From positions 3,348,001 to 3,412,000 of the forward strand of contig NZ_CP068595.1 in assembly GCF_016772475.1 (NCBI RefSeq): a DNA stretch of 64,000 nt. The letters are read 5' to 3'. Below are positions 34,508 through 43,890 of this stretch, piece by piece. This stretch comes from Paenibacillus sonchi (lineage in GTDB: Bacteria > Bacillota > Bacilli > Paenibacillales > Paenibacillaceae). Each line of letters begins with the position of its first letter. Within the stretch, counting starts at the first letter, position 1. The notes below the pieces were generated by a model. The model saw only the letters and a program-made list of their open reading frames with translations. It was not told the DNA's origin and ran no database searches. A program made the position numbers and the translations under genes.

Positions 34508-35736
34508 ATGAAGAGATGTTCCGGCTGCTCCGCAGTGACATCCGTTCCGGACTGGACCTGACCTCCGCTGTCGGCAACCGTGAGCTTACCGCTTATATAG
34601 AGCAGACGGTTCTTGCGCGGGACAGCCTGCGGCATCTGACCGCTCAAGAGAAGCATACCCTGGTCAAGAAGCTGTTCGATTCATTCCGGGGGCTGGATGT
34701 GCTGCAGCCGCTGGTGGATAATCCGGCGATCACCGAGATTATGATCAACAGCTATGATGAGATTTTTGTCGAGGAGAACGGGCTGATCCGCCGCCTCCCG
34801 CTGGCCTTTGAGTCCAGCAGCCGGTTGGAGGATATTATCCAGTCGGTGGTCTCCGGTGTTAACCGGGTGGTCAACGATTCCTCGCCGATTGTGGATGCCC
34901 GGCTGAAGGACGGGTCCCGGGTCAATATCGTTCTGCCGCCGGTAGCACTGAAGGGGCCGGCGATGACTATCCGTAAGTTTCCCGAAACGCCGATGACGAT
35001 GAACGAGCTGATCCGCCGGGAAGCTGTAAGTATGGAGGCTGCCGAGCTTCTGCAGATGTTAGTAGCGGCGAAATACAATATTTTTATCAGCGGCGGCACC
35101 GGCTCAGGCAAGACAACCTTTCTAAATGCATTGTCGCAGTTCATCCCACCGCAGGAGCGTGTGATTACGATAGAGGATTCAGCCGAGCTGCAGATCGTCA
35201 CCGTACCGAACCTCGTCTCGCTGGAGACGAGAAATGCGAATACGGAAGGCCGGGGAGAGATCAGTATCCGTGCTCTGATCCGTTCCTCGCTGCGGATGCG
35301 TCCAAACCGCATTGTGGTGGGCGAGGTTCGGGGAGCGGAATGCCTCGATATGCTTCAGGCGATGAATACCGGCCATGACGGCTCGCTCAGTACAGGGCAC
35401 TCAAACAGTGCCCGGGATATGGTCAGCCGTCTGGAAACGATGGTACTCAGTGCTGCCGATCTGCCGGTGGCGGTTGTCCGGCAGCAGATCGGGTCTGCGA
35501 TTGATATCTTCGTGCATCTGTCGCGGCTGCGTGACCGTTCCCGCCGGGTGACGGAAATCTGTGAGGTTGCCGGGGTCAAGGAGGGGGAGGTGGTGCTGAA
35601 TCCGCTCTATGAATTCCGTGAAACGGGTGAGACGGACGGACATGTTCAGGGCGGTCTGATCCCCAGCGGGAACCCGATGCTGCATACCGGCAAGCTCAGG
35701 ATGGCCGGAATCCACTGGAAGGGGGAAGTGATCTGA
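34504..35736 (+). CDS. tadA: TadA/CpaF-type secretion ATPase
   Basis: About 410 residues. The N-terminal domain has DNPAITEIMINSYDEIFVE. The RecA-like ATPase has Walker A ISGGTGSGKTTFLNAL (about 194-209), an Asp box near VITIEDSAEL, a His box (DGSLSTGHSN) and Walker B in NRIVVGEVRGAE. All catalytic elements are present. The protein is the cytoplasmic hexameric motor for Flp pilus assembly. It is translationally coupled to the TadZ-like gene (ATGA). Confidence 0.95.
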   Translation: MNEEMFRLLRSDIRSGLDLTSAVGNRELTAYIEQTVLARDSLRHLTAQEKHTLVKKLFDSFRGLDVLQPLVDNPAITEIMINSYDEIFVEENGLIRRLPLAFESSSRLEDIIQSVVSGVNRVVNDSSPIVDARLKDGSRVNIVLPPVALKGPAMTIRKFPETPMTMNELIRREAVSMEAAELLQMLVAAKYNIFISGGTGSGKTTFLNALSQFIPPQERVITIEDSAELQIVTVPNLVSLETRNANTEGRGEISIRALIRSSLRMRPNRIVVGEVRGAECLDMLQAMNTGHDGSLSTGHSNSARDMVSRLETMVLSAADLPVAVVRQQIGSAIDIFVHLSRLRDRSRRVTEICEVAGVKEGEVVLNPLYEFRETGETDGHVQGGLIPSGNPMLHTGKLRMAGIHWKGEVI

Positions 35737-35786
35737 TCTCGTTAAAACAGAAGGGGCAGCATCTGCGGAATAGCGGTGCACACAGG

Positions 35787-36596
35787 TTGGGTATGAACAG
35801 CAGACCGCTGCCGGGGAGCGGTGCGCCGAAGAGGAATCCAAGTGCGGCGGTTCAACTGCCGGACTATACCGTGTATACATTGGCTTCCTGGCACAAAATC
35901 ACGGCAATGCTGGTTGGCGGAACGCTGCTCTGGGCGATTGGCTGCCTCTTTTACCACAATGGGCTGCTGTCCCTGCTGCTGGTCCCGGGCGGGGCTTATG
36001 CGCCGCGAATACTGCGGGATTATCTGCACCGGCGGCGCCGTGCCGCGCTTAATCTGCAATTTAAGCAGATGCTGTTTTCGCTATCTTCTTCGTTGTCCGC
36101 CGGCCGCTCTGTGGAGAATGCTTTTCGCGAAGCGGTGCAGGATCTGCTGATGCTTGACCCGGAGGGTGACAGCGATATGATCTCTGAGCTGAACATTATC
36201 TGCGCACGCATGGAGTATGGGCAGCCGGTTGAGGAAGCGTTGAATGATTTCAGCAAACGGGCGGGCATGGAAGATGTCGAACGGTTCGCCGATGTCTTCT
36301 CCGTCTGTAAACGGACCGGGGGCGACCTGGTGGAAATCGTGCGGCGCACTTCAACCATTATCGGGGAGAAACTGGATATGCAGCAGGAGATTGCTGTCAG
36401 CATTGCCCAGAAGAAGTTTGAGGCCAAGGCTTTGCTGGTTTCACCGCTCATCATGGTGATCTTCATGAGTCTGACAGCGGGAGATTACATGCAGCCAATG
36501 TATACAGGTGCAGGTATTGCGATCTCTACGCTGGCTCTTGGGCTGCTTTTTCTATGCTGCCTGTGGACTTCCAAAATCATGAATATTCCACTGTAA
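35787..36596 (+). CDS. TadB-like inner membrane platform protein
   Basis: About 269 residues from ATG 35787. The frame is open back to the TadA stop; a CTG at 35733 with GGGGGA upstream would add 18 residues and may be the true start. A GspF/T2SSF domain has QMLFSLSSSLSAGRSVENAF and CARMEYGQPVEEALNDFSKR, with membrane helices near 40-70 and at the C-terminus (ALLVSPLIMVIFMSLTAG; ISTLALGLLFLCCLW). With TadC it forms the membrane platform for pilus assembly. Confidence 0.88.
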   Translation: MGMNSRPLPGSGAPKRNPSAAVQLPDYTVYTLASWHKITAMLVGGTLLWAIGCLFYHNGLLSLLLVPGGAYAPRILRDYLHRRRRAALNLQFKQMLFSLSSSLSAGRSVENAFREAVQDLLMLDPEGDSDMISELNIICARMEYGQPVEEALNDFSKRAGMEDVERFADVFSVCKRTGGDLVEIVRRTSTIIGEKLDMQQEIAVSIAQKKFEAKALLVSPLIMVIFMSLTAGDYMQPMYTGAGIAISTLALGLLFLCCLWTSKIMNIPL

Positions 36597-36610
36597 AGGA
36601 GGTGAAAAGA

Positions 36611-37483
36611 ATGATCTGGCTATGCGGCACCGCCGCGCTGGTACTGGCACTTGGCTGGGTGCTGCTCCGTCTGAAATGCGGAAGCCGTTACGCTGCACTG
36701 CGCACGCTTCCTATGGAGGGGCTGCGGCTAAGAGGGCTGGGTGAGCCATTTCTCTGGATGATCGAGAGATGGAAGCCCGGAAGATATTTTCCCTCTGTCC
36801 TGTTCAGGATTCAGCGTTCACTGCAGCGTACCTACGGAACGCGCTATAGCGCAGAGCGGACACTGCTCTTTATGGGGGAGATGATCAGCTACAGCTGGCT
36901 GTTCCTGACAGCCGGAAGTGTGCTGACGGTCTTAAGCGGGGAGACAGCCGGAACCGTGCTGGGAACATTTCTGGCGGTAATGCTTCCCGCTGCCCTGGTT
37001 AGCGATCTCCATAAGAAGGTACGGCTGCGGGAGCAGAATATCAGCTTTGAGCTGCCGGAGCTGCTGAACAGCATTGTGCTTCTCGTAGGTGCAGGAGAAA
37101 CAGTGCAGCGGGCGATCATCCGCTGTGTGGACAGCCGCAAGGGGGACACATCGCACCCGCTCTATAAGGAACTGCACCAAATGACTGCTGAGTGGGACAG
37201 CGGCTATTCGTTCCAGCAGGCTTTTGAGAATTTCAGCAAACGCTGTGCGGTGCAGGAGGTCTCGCTGTTCACCACCACGGTGCTGCTTAATTACCGCAGA
37301 GGCGGAGCTGATTTTGTCCTGGCGCTGCGCGATCTCTCGCGGATGCTCTGGGAGAAACGGAAGGCGATCAGCCGGACGCGCGGGGAACAGGCCTCCTCGA
37401 AGCTGGTTTTTCCGATGGTGGTCATCTTTTTAATTGTCATTGTGCTGGTGGGGACGCCGGCGTTCATGATGCTCAAAATGTAG
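36611..37483 (+). CDS. TadC-like inner membrane platform protein
   Basis: About 290 residues with N-terminal, paired central and C-terminal helices. A T2SSF domain has ELPELLNSIVLLVGAGETVQ and WDSGYSFQQAFENFSKRCAV. AAGGAGG lies eight bases before ATG 36611. It is the second platform protein, between the TadB and Flp genes. Confidence 0.88.
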   Translation: MIWLCGTAALVLALGWVLLRLKCGSRYAALRTLPMEGLRLRGLGEPFLWMIERWKPGRYFPSVLFRIQRSLQRTYGTRYSAERTLLFMGEMISYSWLFLTAGSVLTVLSGETAGTVLGTFLAVMLPAALVSDLHKKVRLREQNISFELPELLNSIVLLVGAGETVQRAIIRCVDSRKGDTSHPLYKELHQMTAEWDSGYSFQQAFENFSKRCAVQEVSLFTTTVLLNYRRGGADFVLALRDLSRMLWEKRKAISRTRGEQASSKLVFPMVVIFLIVIVLVGTPAFMMLKM

Positions 37484-37496
37484 AAGGAGGAAGCTG

Positions 37497-37688
37497 ATGA
37501 TGAGTTCAATGATGGCGGGAGCTGTACAAAGCTTTTGGAAGGACGAGGAAGGACTCGGTACGCTGGAGATGATTATGATCATTGCTGTGCTGATTGCGGT
37601 CGTCCTTCTTTTCAAGGACAAGATTCAAGAGGTAGTTGAAGCTCTGATTGAGACGGCTGGTGAAAAGAGCCAGAAAGTATTCGATTGA
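37497..37688 (+). CDS. Flp-like pilin subunit
   Basis: 63 residues. A short basic/acidic N-terminus, then KDEEGLGTLEMIMIIAVLIA: a G followed by a glutamate five residues on (GTLEM) at the start of a hydrophobic helix is the prepilin peptidase recognition pattern. A charged C-terminal tail KDKIQEVVEALIET follows. It matches the Flp1-like pilins of Gram-positive Tad loci and is the only typical pilin in either cluster. AGGAGG precedes the ATG. Confidence 0.9.
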   Translation: MMSSMMAGAVQSFWKDEEGLGTLEMIMIIAVLIAVVLLFKDKIQEVVEALIETAGEKSQKVFD

Positions 37689-38332
37689 GCACGCCTCGGA
37701 AAGACGAGGGCAGTTTTACTATTGAAGCCTCTCTATTGCTGCCGATTATAATGTGCATCACGATGCTGCTGCTGTTCTTCTGCTTGTACAGCTACCAGAA
37801 GTCAATGCTGCTGCAGATTGCTTCAGCCACTACGGAGCGTGCGGCTTACAACTGGGATAACACCCACAAAGAAACAAAGGGTGCATATCCCGTTGGCGAA
37901 TACGACCCGCTGTATTGGCGCATTGGCGATGATGCTCTGCTCTCTTCTTTATTCGGCATCGGCTCGCCTGATGGCAGAGCAGCCGTTACGCTTCCTGCCG
38001 CAGGGGATGGAGGCACATTGCCTGTGGTCAAGCTGGAGCATGCATCGGGTATGGTCCCGGCAAATATGCCGGGCGAGATGAGATATGCCTATAGCCCAGC
38101 AGGCCGGCAAATCAGCGCAGAGCTGAAGCGGATGCTGAATTTGCCTGTGCTGGATGGGATTCTCTCCGATCAGGCTGTGCCGGTAGTGCAGGCCCGGTCT
38201 GTGGTTGCTGAACCGGTTGAATTTATCCGTACCGTTGATCTTATGCGTTATTACGGCGCCAAATTCAAAGGCGGTCCAGACAGTGGGATGGATAAGAAAA
38301 ACGCGGAGATCATGTTGAAGAAGCTGCACTGA
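37685..38332 (+). CDS. TadE-like pseudopilin
   Basis: About 215 residues. It starts with TTG at 37685, overlapping the pilin stop (TTGA). The N-terminus DEGSFTIEASLLLPIIMCIT has the TadE-type GSFTIEAS motif before a hydrophobic helix; the rest is predicted extracellular. It is a minor pilus component or assembly factor. Confidence 0.85.
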   Translation: MSTPRKDEGSFTIEASLLLPIIMCITMLLLFFCLYSYQKSMLLQIASATTERAAYNWDNTHKETKGAYPVGEYDPLYWRIGDDALLSSLFGIGSPDGRAAVTLPAAGDGGTLPVVKLEHASGMVPANMPGEMRYAYSPAGRQISAELKRMLNLPVLDGILSDQAVPVVQARSVVAEPVEFIRTVDLMRYYGAKFKGGPDSGMDKKNAEIMLKKLH

Positions 38333-38406
38333 GCAAGAGGGGCATGCTGGATGGAAATTGATATTTTGGGAGCAGCGGTTAAGGCAAGAAAGGAGGATAG
38401 ACCCGC

Positions 38407-40665
38407 TTGAAGTCTGAGACTAAGCATGTTTTTGAGGGAGCCAAAAGGTACAGGATTGACAGATATACCCGATCTGATGGTTCAGTTTCTATCTTTTTAA
38501 TTATGGTGCTGGCATTTGTTTTCCTGTTTACCGCTGTGCTGATTGATTATGCGCGTATTGCCGCTGTCAATGTACAGGAAGAGCGTTTGGCCAGGGCGGC
38601 TGTCCGTTCAGTCATGTCAGCTTATGATCTTGAACTGAAGGACAAATACGGACTTTTTGCTTATGGCGGCAATGACGGCGACCAGCTGCTGGCCAGTGTA
38701 CTGAATGATAATTTGTATGAGAGCGGACGCGGTGATGCCTTTAACCTGCTGCCTTCGGATCTGGATTCTTCTTCTTTAAGCTGGAGCCGGCCGCTTGGAA
38801 GCTATGATATTTTCCGCCGCCAGATTGTTGAAGAGATGAAATACAAGGCGCCGGTTGATTTTGCCCTGGAGCTGGCCGGCAAGTTCAAGCCGCTGTCTGC
38901 GGCAATGGGTGAAGCTTCACGGACAACCAAGGTGCTCGGCAAGCTGCAGCCTTTGTATGACGAGCGGGAGGAAGCGCTGGATCAAATGCTGAAGTCACGG
39001 AAACAGGCGGCAGAGAGCGGAAAAGCACTGCAGGCGCTGATCATGAATCCGCCAGGTGACACTATCGTATTCACTGCGATAGGCAGCATTACCGCCGCTG
39101 CGGATATCCCGGCCATGTATGGCGACTATGTAGGAAAATATCATGCCGATACGCAGCGCAGGGCTGAGGGCAGAGCTGCGTGGTACGAGAGTCTTTTGCA
39201 GTCTTATTTACAAGAATCCGCTGAATTGCTTGAGCAGCTTTCCGGCAGGCAGGCCGTTTATCAGGATAAGCAGCAACGCTATATGGAAGAGGCAGCGGCT
39301 GCGCTGGAACGGGTCAAATCTCTGAATGTTCAAATGAAAAGCCTGCTGGAGCAGTCCCGGAACAGCGGGCCGGAAGATGCGCAGGACCCGGCGCGGAGCT
39401 GGGATATTCCAGGCGGTACAGCTGAGCTGAGCGCAGATCCGATCCATAAGCTGCGCGAGCAGGAGGATTCGCTTATCCTCGCGGCAAGTGACATTAGTAC
39501 GCTGGAGAATAGCTTATCGGAACAGCAGACAGCTTCGCAGGCTGTAGTACAGCAGGTCGCACTATTGCCCGGAAGCCTGAGTCCGGCAACGGGGTTGAAT
39601 GCCGACGTCTCCGCCATGATGGCCAGAGTCCTGGGTGCATCGCAGACAATTGACAGCTATATGCGCAATTATGGAAATACCGGCGTGCTCATTGCTGCTG
39701 ACAGAAAGCGTATTGAGACTCACCGCACTTTCGACAGCCAGCGCAAGCAGACGGAGCAGGAGGCCAAGGGCAAGCTGGGCGATGCCATGAAGCTGCTGGA
39801 TCAAATCCGCGGGCTTGGCGCTGGCGCCGGGGAAGCTGTGGAACGTTATAAGACGCTGCGTAATTATTACAACGACAATATAGCGTTTAACAAGGGGTTG
39901 GACCAGGAGCCAGAGACGGGTGCGGCAGACCAGAGCCTCTATTCTGCCGGAAGCTCCTCCATGGTCAAAGTGGACGGACTCTATGCTGCAATGGGCAATG
40001 TGCTGGAGGGAGCCAGAGACAGGCTTTTTCAGACCGAATACTCGGCGCTGTATTTTCCTCCCTTTGATATCTCGCAGCTGTCCGGGTTAGCTTCAGGCTC
40101 TATAGATGACACAGCAGAGAAGCTGGCGGATCAGCTTGATCCTACGGCTCAGGAATTGGAGTATGTATTGTATGGCTTCTACAATCCAGCCGGGAATATA
40201 GCGGCAGCTTATGGGGAGATTTTTGCAGTGCGTTTGGCTATACGTACCATGGAGGGTTTTACAGAGCGCGCAAGCCTGGGCAATCCGCTGCTGGTATTGG
40301 CTTCGGCACTTCTATACGGAGTCGAGCAGGCCGTGCAGGATATGCTGCTGTTATGCAAAAATGGTGAAATTCCGCTCTCTAAATACATATCCGCCAAGCT
40401 GAGTTACCGAGATTATCTGCGCTTGTTTCTGGTGCTGCATGGAGGCGGGGACGTCCAATTATCGCGGATGCTGGCTTTAATCCGGCTGAATACCGGAAGT
40501 AATCCGGACGAGATTTTCACATACGCAGCAGCAGATATCAAAATGGCTATGCCCTTATGGTTTTTGCCGGGCGTAGTGAAGCTGCTGGATTACGGCGGCG
40601 GTCTTTCGGGTGATGTGCAGGGCAAATTGTACTACCGGACTGTACAGGCGGATTTTTCTTATTAG
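38407..40665 (+). CDS. Large DUF5702/TadG-like membrane-anchored protein
   Basis: About 752 residues. The N-terminus has SDGSVSIFLIMVLAFVFLFT as the single anchor followed by DYARIAAVNVQEERLARAAV, typical of TadG-like proteins (DUF5702 in Gram-positives). A long alanine/glutamine-rich extracellular region with probable coiled coils (about 180-420) follows, then a more globular C-terminal part. The start is TTG 38407 with AGGAGG upstream. It probably links the pilus machinery to the wall or aids pilin export. Confidence 0.82.
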   Translation: MKSETKHVFEGAKRYRIDRYTRSDGSVSIFLIMVLAFVFLFTAVLIDYARIAAVNVQEERLARAAVRSVMSAYDLELKDKYGLFAYGGNDGDQLLASVLNDNLYESGRGDAFNLLPSDLDSSSLSWSRPLGSYDIFRRQIVEEMKYKAPVDFALELAGKFKPLSAAMGEASRTTKVLGKLQPLYDEREEALDQMLKSRKQAAESGKALQALIMNPPGDTIVFTAIGSITAAADIPAMYGDYVGKYHADTQRRAEGRAAWYESLLQSYLQESAELLEQLSGRQAVYQDKQQRYMEEAAAALERVKSLNVQMKSLLEQSRNSGPEDAQDPARSWDIPGGTAELSADPIHKLREQEDSLILAASDISTLENSLSEQQTASQAVVQQVALLPGSLSPATGLNADVSAMMARVLGASQTIDSYMRNYGNTGVLIAADRKRIETHRTFDSQRKQTEQEAKGKLGDAMKLLDQIRGLGAGAGEAVERYKTLRNYYNDNIAFNKGLDQEPETGAADQSLYSAGSSSMVKVDGLYAAMGNVLEGARDRLFQTEYSALYFPPFDISQLSGLASGSIDDTAEKLADQLDPTAQELEYVLYGFYNPAGNIAAAYGEIFAVRLAIRTMEGFTERASLGNPLLVLASALLYGVEQAVQDMLLLCKNGEIPLSKYISAKLSYRDYLRLFLVLHGGGDVQLSRMLALIRLNTGSNPDEIFTYAAADIKMAMPLWFLPGVVKLLDYGGGLSGDVQGKLYYRTVQADFSY

Positions 40666-40682
40666 CTGGGAGGTGGAACAAG

Positions 40683-41705
40683 GTGAAGCAAAGGTTCCGG
40701 AAGCGGAGAAGAGCGGCGTGTGAAGGCAGCATGGTTGTGGAAGCCGCTATGGTCCTCCCTATGTTTTTGCTTTTTGTCCTGTTCCTGATCTTCATCGTGC
40801 AAATGTCCTTATACTCGACAGCTCTGCAGAGTACAGCTTCGGATACGGTGAAGGTCATCTCGGCCCATATGTATCCTGCTGCACTGGCTGTACAGAAACG
40901 GGAAGCTGGTAAAGAAGGAAACGCTGCCGGAGGCTCAGGCGGAGGAACAGAAGCTTCTGGAGCTGCCGGATCTTCGGATAAATGGAGCATCCCCCGGCTC
41001 TCGCTTGAGGAGTGGAGTGACAGCTATGTGGCAGACCTTCCGGAACCGGTCGCTGGTTGGGTCCGTTCAGCCGTGAAGCGGGGAGAAGACCCCTTGCAGA
41101 AATTGCAGGCAGAGGCATCCGAAGGGGCGCTGGATCTGGCGCTCAAGCCTGTAATGAAGCCCTATCTTTCAACAGACTGGCTGGAATATGACCGCATTCA
41201 TGTTTCGAATGTGATTGTCCCGGACCTTAAGACAGGGTCGCGGCCATACTTTGGACTTGTGGTGAGCTATGAACTGCCGATGAAGGTGCCTTTTCTGAAT
41301 CAGCGAATCGTGCTAGAGGCCAGTGCGGTGGAGCGTCTATGGATCGGAAATACGGATGCTGAGGATGGAGAGGACAGTTCAGGGGGCGGGGAAGAGCAGA
41401 ACTCCATTGTTATTCTGGAGAAGCCAAGCCCCGGAGTGGCCAATCATCAGGGCAGGATTCGGGTCAAGATTCCGCCCAATGCTTCAGCCAGCTTGTCCAT
41501 CTTCTATAAAAGCGGCCAGAGCACCGCCAAATACCTGGGGTGGAAGCAGGCGGATGAGAATGGATATCTCGATTGGGAATGGAAAATCGGGGTGAATACT
41601 ACGCCGGGCACATGGCGTTTTGTTATCCAGCTGCAGGATGGCACCTCGCTGGAGGCAGCTTTTACAGTGGTGAAAAAAATTCAGGCGGAAGAAGGGGAAA
41701 AGTAA
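40683..41705 (+). CDS. Second TadE-like pseudopilin with C-terminal extension
   Basis: About 340 residues, GTG start 40683 after GGGAGGTGG. The N-terminus CEGSMVVEAAMVLPMFLLFV has the TadE-type GSxxVEAA motif and an anchor helix. A Gly/Ser-rich segment (GGSGGGTEASGAAGSS) is followed by an extracellular domain and a C-terminal beta-rich region (about 240-335). Its stop overlaps the next start (TAATG). Confidence 0.82.
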   Translation: MKQRFRKRRRAACEGSMVVEAAMVLPMFLLFVLFLIFIVQMSLYSTALQSTASDTVKVISAHMYPAALAVQKREAGKEGNAAGGSGGGTEASGAAGSSDKWSIPRLSLEEWSDSYVADLPEPVAGWVRSAVKRGEDPLQKLQAEASEGALDLALKPVMKPYLSTDWLEYDRIHVSNVIVPDLKTGSRPYFGLVVSYELPMKVPFLNQRIVLEASAVERLWIGNTDAEDGEDSSGGGEEQNSIVILEKPSPGVANHQGRIRVKIPPNASASLSIFYKSGQSTAKYLGWKQADENGYLDWEWKIGVNTTPGTWRFVIQLQDGTSLEAAFTVVKKIQAEEGEK

Positions 41706-42214
41706 TGGCGGTATGGGCATTCTGGAGCTGTCTGCCATTCTTGGCGGCGGCGCTCCTTACAGATATCCGCTTCATGAGGATACCGAACTGGATCACGCTC
41801 CCGCTGCTGATGGCCGGGCTGATTGTACAGGGGATGATGAACGGCCGCCAAGGATTTCTGGTGTCCATATGCGGTGCAGGCACAGGTTTTCTCCTCCTGC
41901 TGATCATGCATCTTCTGGGTGCGGTTGGCGCAGGAGATGTGAAGCTTTTTGCGGGAATCGGTGCCTGGACGGGGATGCTGTTCACCTTGCAGGTTACTGT
42001 CTATTCTGTATTGTTCGGGGCAGTGATCGGATGGATCATTGTTTTTTCCAGACGGGAAACGGGAAGGCGTATTCGGGGAATTATCAGCAGGAGTGCCGGA
42101 TTTTTAATGCTCCGGGAACCCCGGCTATTGAAGAGGCGAAGCGATGATCTGTTGAAATTCCCTTTTATGCTGGCGGTTGTTCCAGGGTTCATCTGTGCCT
42201 ATTTGTACTTATAG
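41705..42214 (+). CDS. A24-family prepilin peptidase (TadV/CpaA type)
   Basis: About 169 residues, polytopic. The two catalytic aspartates are seen as TDIRFMRIPN (Asp 20) and VGAGDVKLFAG (Asp 78, the GxGD motif). It lacks the N-terminal methylase domain of PilD, as usual for TadV. It would cleave the Flp pilin and the TadE-like proteins of this operon. It is the only prepilin peptidase in the window, so it might also serve the second Tad-like cluster. Confidence 0.92.
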   Translation: MAVWAFWSCLPFLAAALLTDIRFMRIPNWITLPLLMAGLIVQGMMNGRQGFLVSICGAGTGFLLLLIMHLLGAVGAGDVKLFAGIGAWTGMLFTLQVTVYSVLFGAVIGWIIVFSRRETGRRIRGIISRSAGFLMLREPRLLKRRSDDLLKFPFMLAVVPGFICAYLYL

Positions 42215-42231
42215 TGGAGAGGTGAGGCGTA

Positions 42232-43886
42232 TTGTTTGGATTAAGCCGTGATTTTGTACAGCGGGACGGCATCTCGATGCTGCTCAGCAGGCCCGGGGGA
42301 CTGAGGCCGGATGAGCTTAATATGGTGCAGGCCCGTATGCTGATGAATACCGGGATTCCCCATCATCTTCGGCTGCAGCTCAAAGAGATCAATTTGCAGG
42401 TGACCCTTGATTATGCGCTTTCCCGCCGGAAAATGCTCAGCCATCTTCTGAAGGGGGACAAGCTGGGCATGCCCGATTTCTTCGGAATCCTGCTGCAGAT
42501 TGCGGTAGGGATGGAAGAGGGACGGTTATACATGTTGAGCGCCGAGCAGTATGTGCTGCATGAGGATTATATTTTTATCGATGGACCTCTGCGCAGCGGT
42601 AAGGTGTATCTTACTTATCTTCCTCTGCAGGCTGCAGAATTTTCGGTGAGTGCCGGAGAAGCGCTAAAATCACTGATTATGGCCCTTATGGCATCTGTAA
42701 GAGAATTGTCCGGTGATGGAGTGCAAAGACTGCTGCAATATTGCGGGGAAGAGGAGTTCACTCCGGCCGGATTGAAGGAACTGCTAGCCGAACTGCTGAC
42801 GGACGGTGAGGGGGCAAACAGGTTCACAGATACTGCACGGGCTGCGCCAAGCTCAATTTGGCCGGATACAAATGAGCCAGCAGGGAGAGGCATTCGGGAA
42901 ATGACTGGCACAGCGCCAAACATTGCATCTTCTGTTCCTGAGCAAAGCCAGCCGGGGGAGGGGGGCGGGAATGCGGCATCAGAGACTCAAAAGTCTGCTC
43001 CATGGATGAGTGGGTATCCGCGACTCAAGCTAAAAGAGCCGCAGCCACTGCCGCAGCCGGATGATGGGGATATGGAGAGCAACACGGCTCCCGCCTCCTC
43101 TGCCTACAGAACCTATACGGTGCTGGGCGGGGTTTTGGCTGATGCGGTATTGTGGAAGTTTCTTTATCTGAACAATCCTAAGCCGCTTTGGATGGCCGTT
43201 TGCGCAGTGGCGACGCTGGCACTGGGTGTATTTTGCTGGCTGGTTTGTTGCGGAAGACTAATTTTAGGTGGTGAGAGACAGGAAGAAGAGACTGAAGACG
43301 GTATGGAGGTTATGCGCCGGAGAAATCACAAGGAGCTGGAATGGGATTTTGGCCGGCCTCCCGCAGTGTCCTCTGTATCGGCTGCTGCTCCCGGCATTAA
43401 AGTGTCTTCGCAGCAAATGGAGATTCCTGCCCATGCTAATGCTCAAGCTGCGCTTACGAAGGGGCCGCTGCAGGAAAGAAGCCAACTCAAAATTCAATCG
43501 CCAATGCCAGTAGAAGCTACAGCTCTGCTGCAGCAGGATCTGCCTTCTGAGAATGAGAGAGTCCAGAAAGGAGGCCATACAGTACCCTATCTTGAAAGAG
43601 TCCAGGAGAATGAGAGCGGGCTTCCGGAAAAAATCGAACTGAACCGCCCCAGCTTTCTTATTGGCCGATCTCCTGACGTAGCGCAATATGTGGAGAAGTC
43701 CGAAGGAGTTTCGAGAGTGCATGCGGAGATCCTCAAAAGCGGGGAGGATATATCCTGAAGGATCTGGACTCCAGAAACGGCACGTTGTTTCAAGGGGAGG
43801 CGATGATCCCTTACAAGGAATATCCGCTGACCGAAGGGGCCGTGTTCACGATAGTAAAAGGCTGCTACACTTTCCGGTCAGCCTGA
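42232..43886 (+). CDS. DUF6382-like/FHA-domain protein, frameshifted
   Basis: TTG start at 42232 after GAGAGGTGAGG. The N-terminal domain (about 1-190) resembles the DUF6382 type, followed by a low-complexity linker, two membrane helices (about 300-345) and a C-terminal FHA domain beginning FLIGRSPDVAQYVEKSEGVSRVHAEI. As written the frame stops at 43758. One extra G at 43741-43744 gives KSGGGYILKDLDSRNGTLF and completes the FHA fold, ending FTIVKGCYTFRSA (about 551 residues). FHA domains bind phosphothreonine, which suggests Ser/Thr kinase control of the Tad machine. Confidence 0.85.
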
Positions 43887-43890
43887 GAAG

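Noticed and set aside
17417..43744. Programmed ribosomal frameshifting as the cause of the six split genes
   Set aside because: The sites lack slippery heptamers with downstream structure in common and the gene families are not known to use frameshifting; a missing G is simpler.
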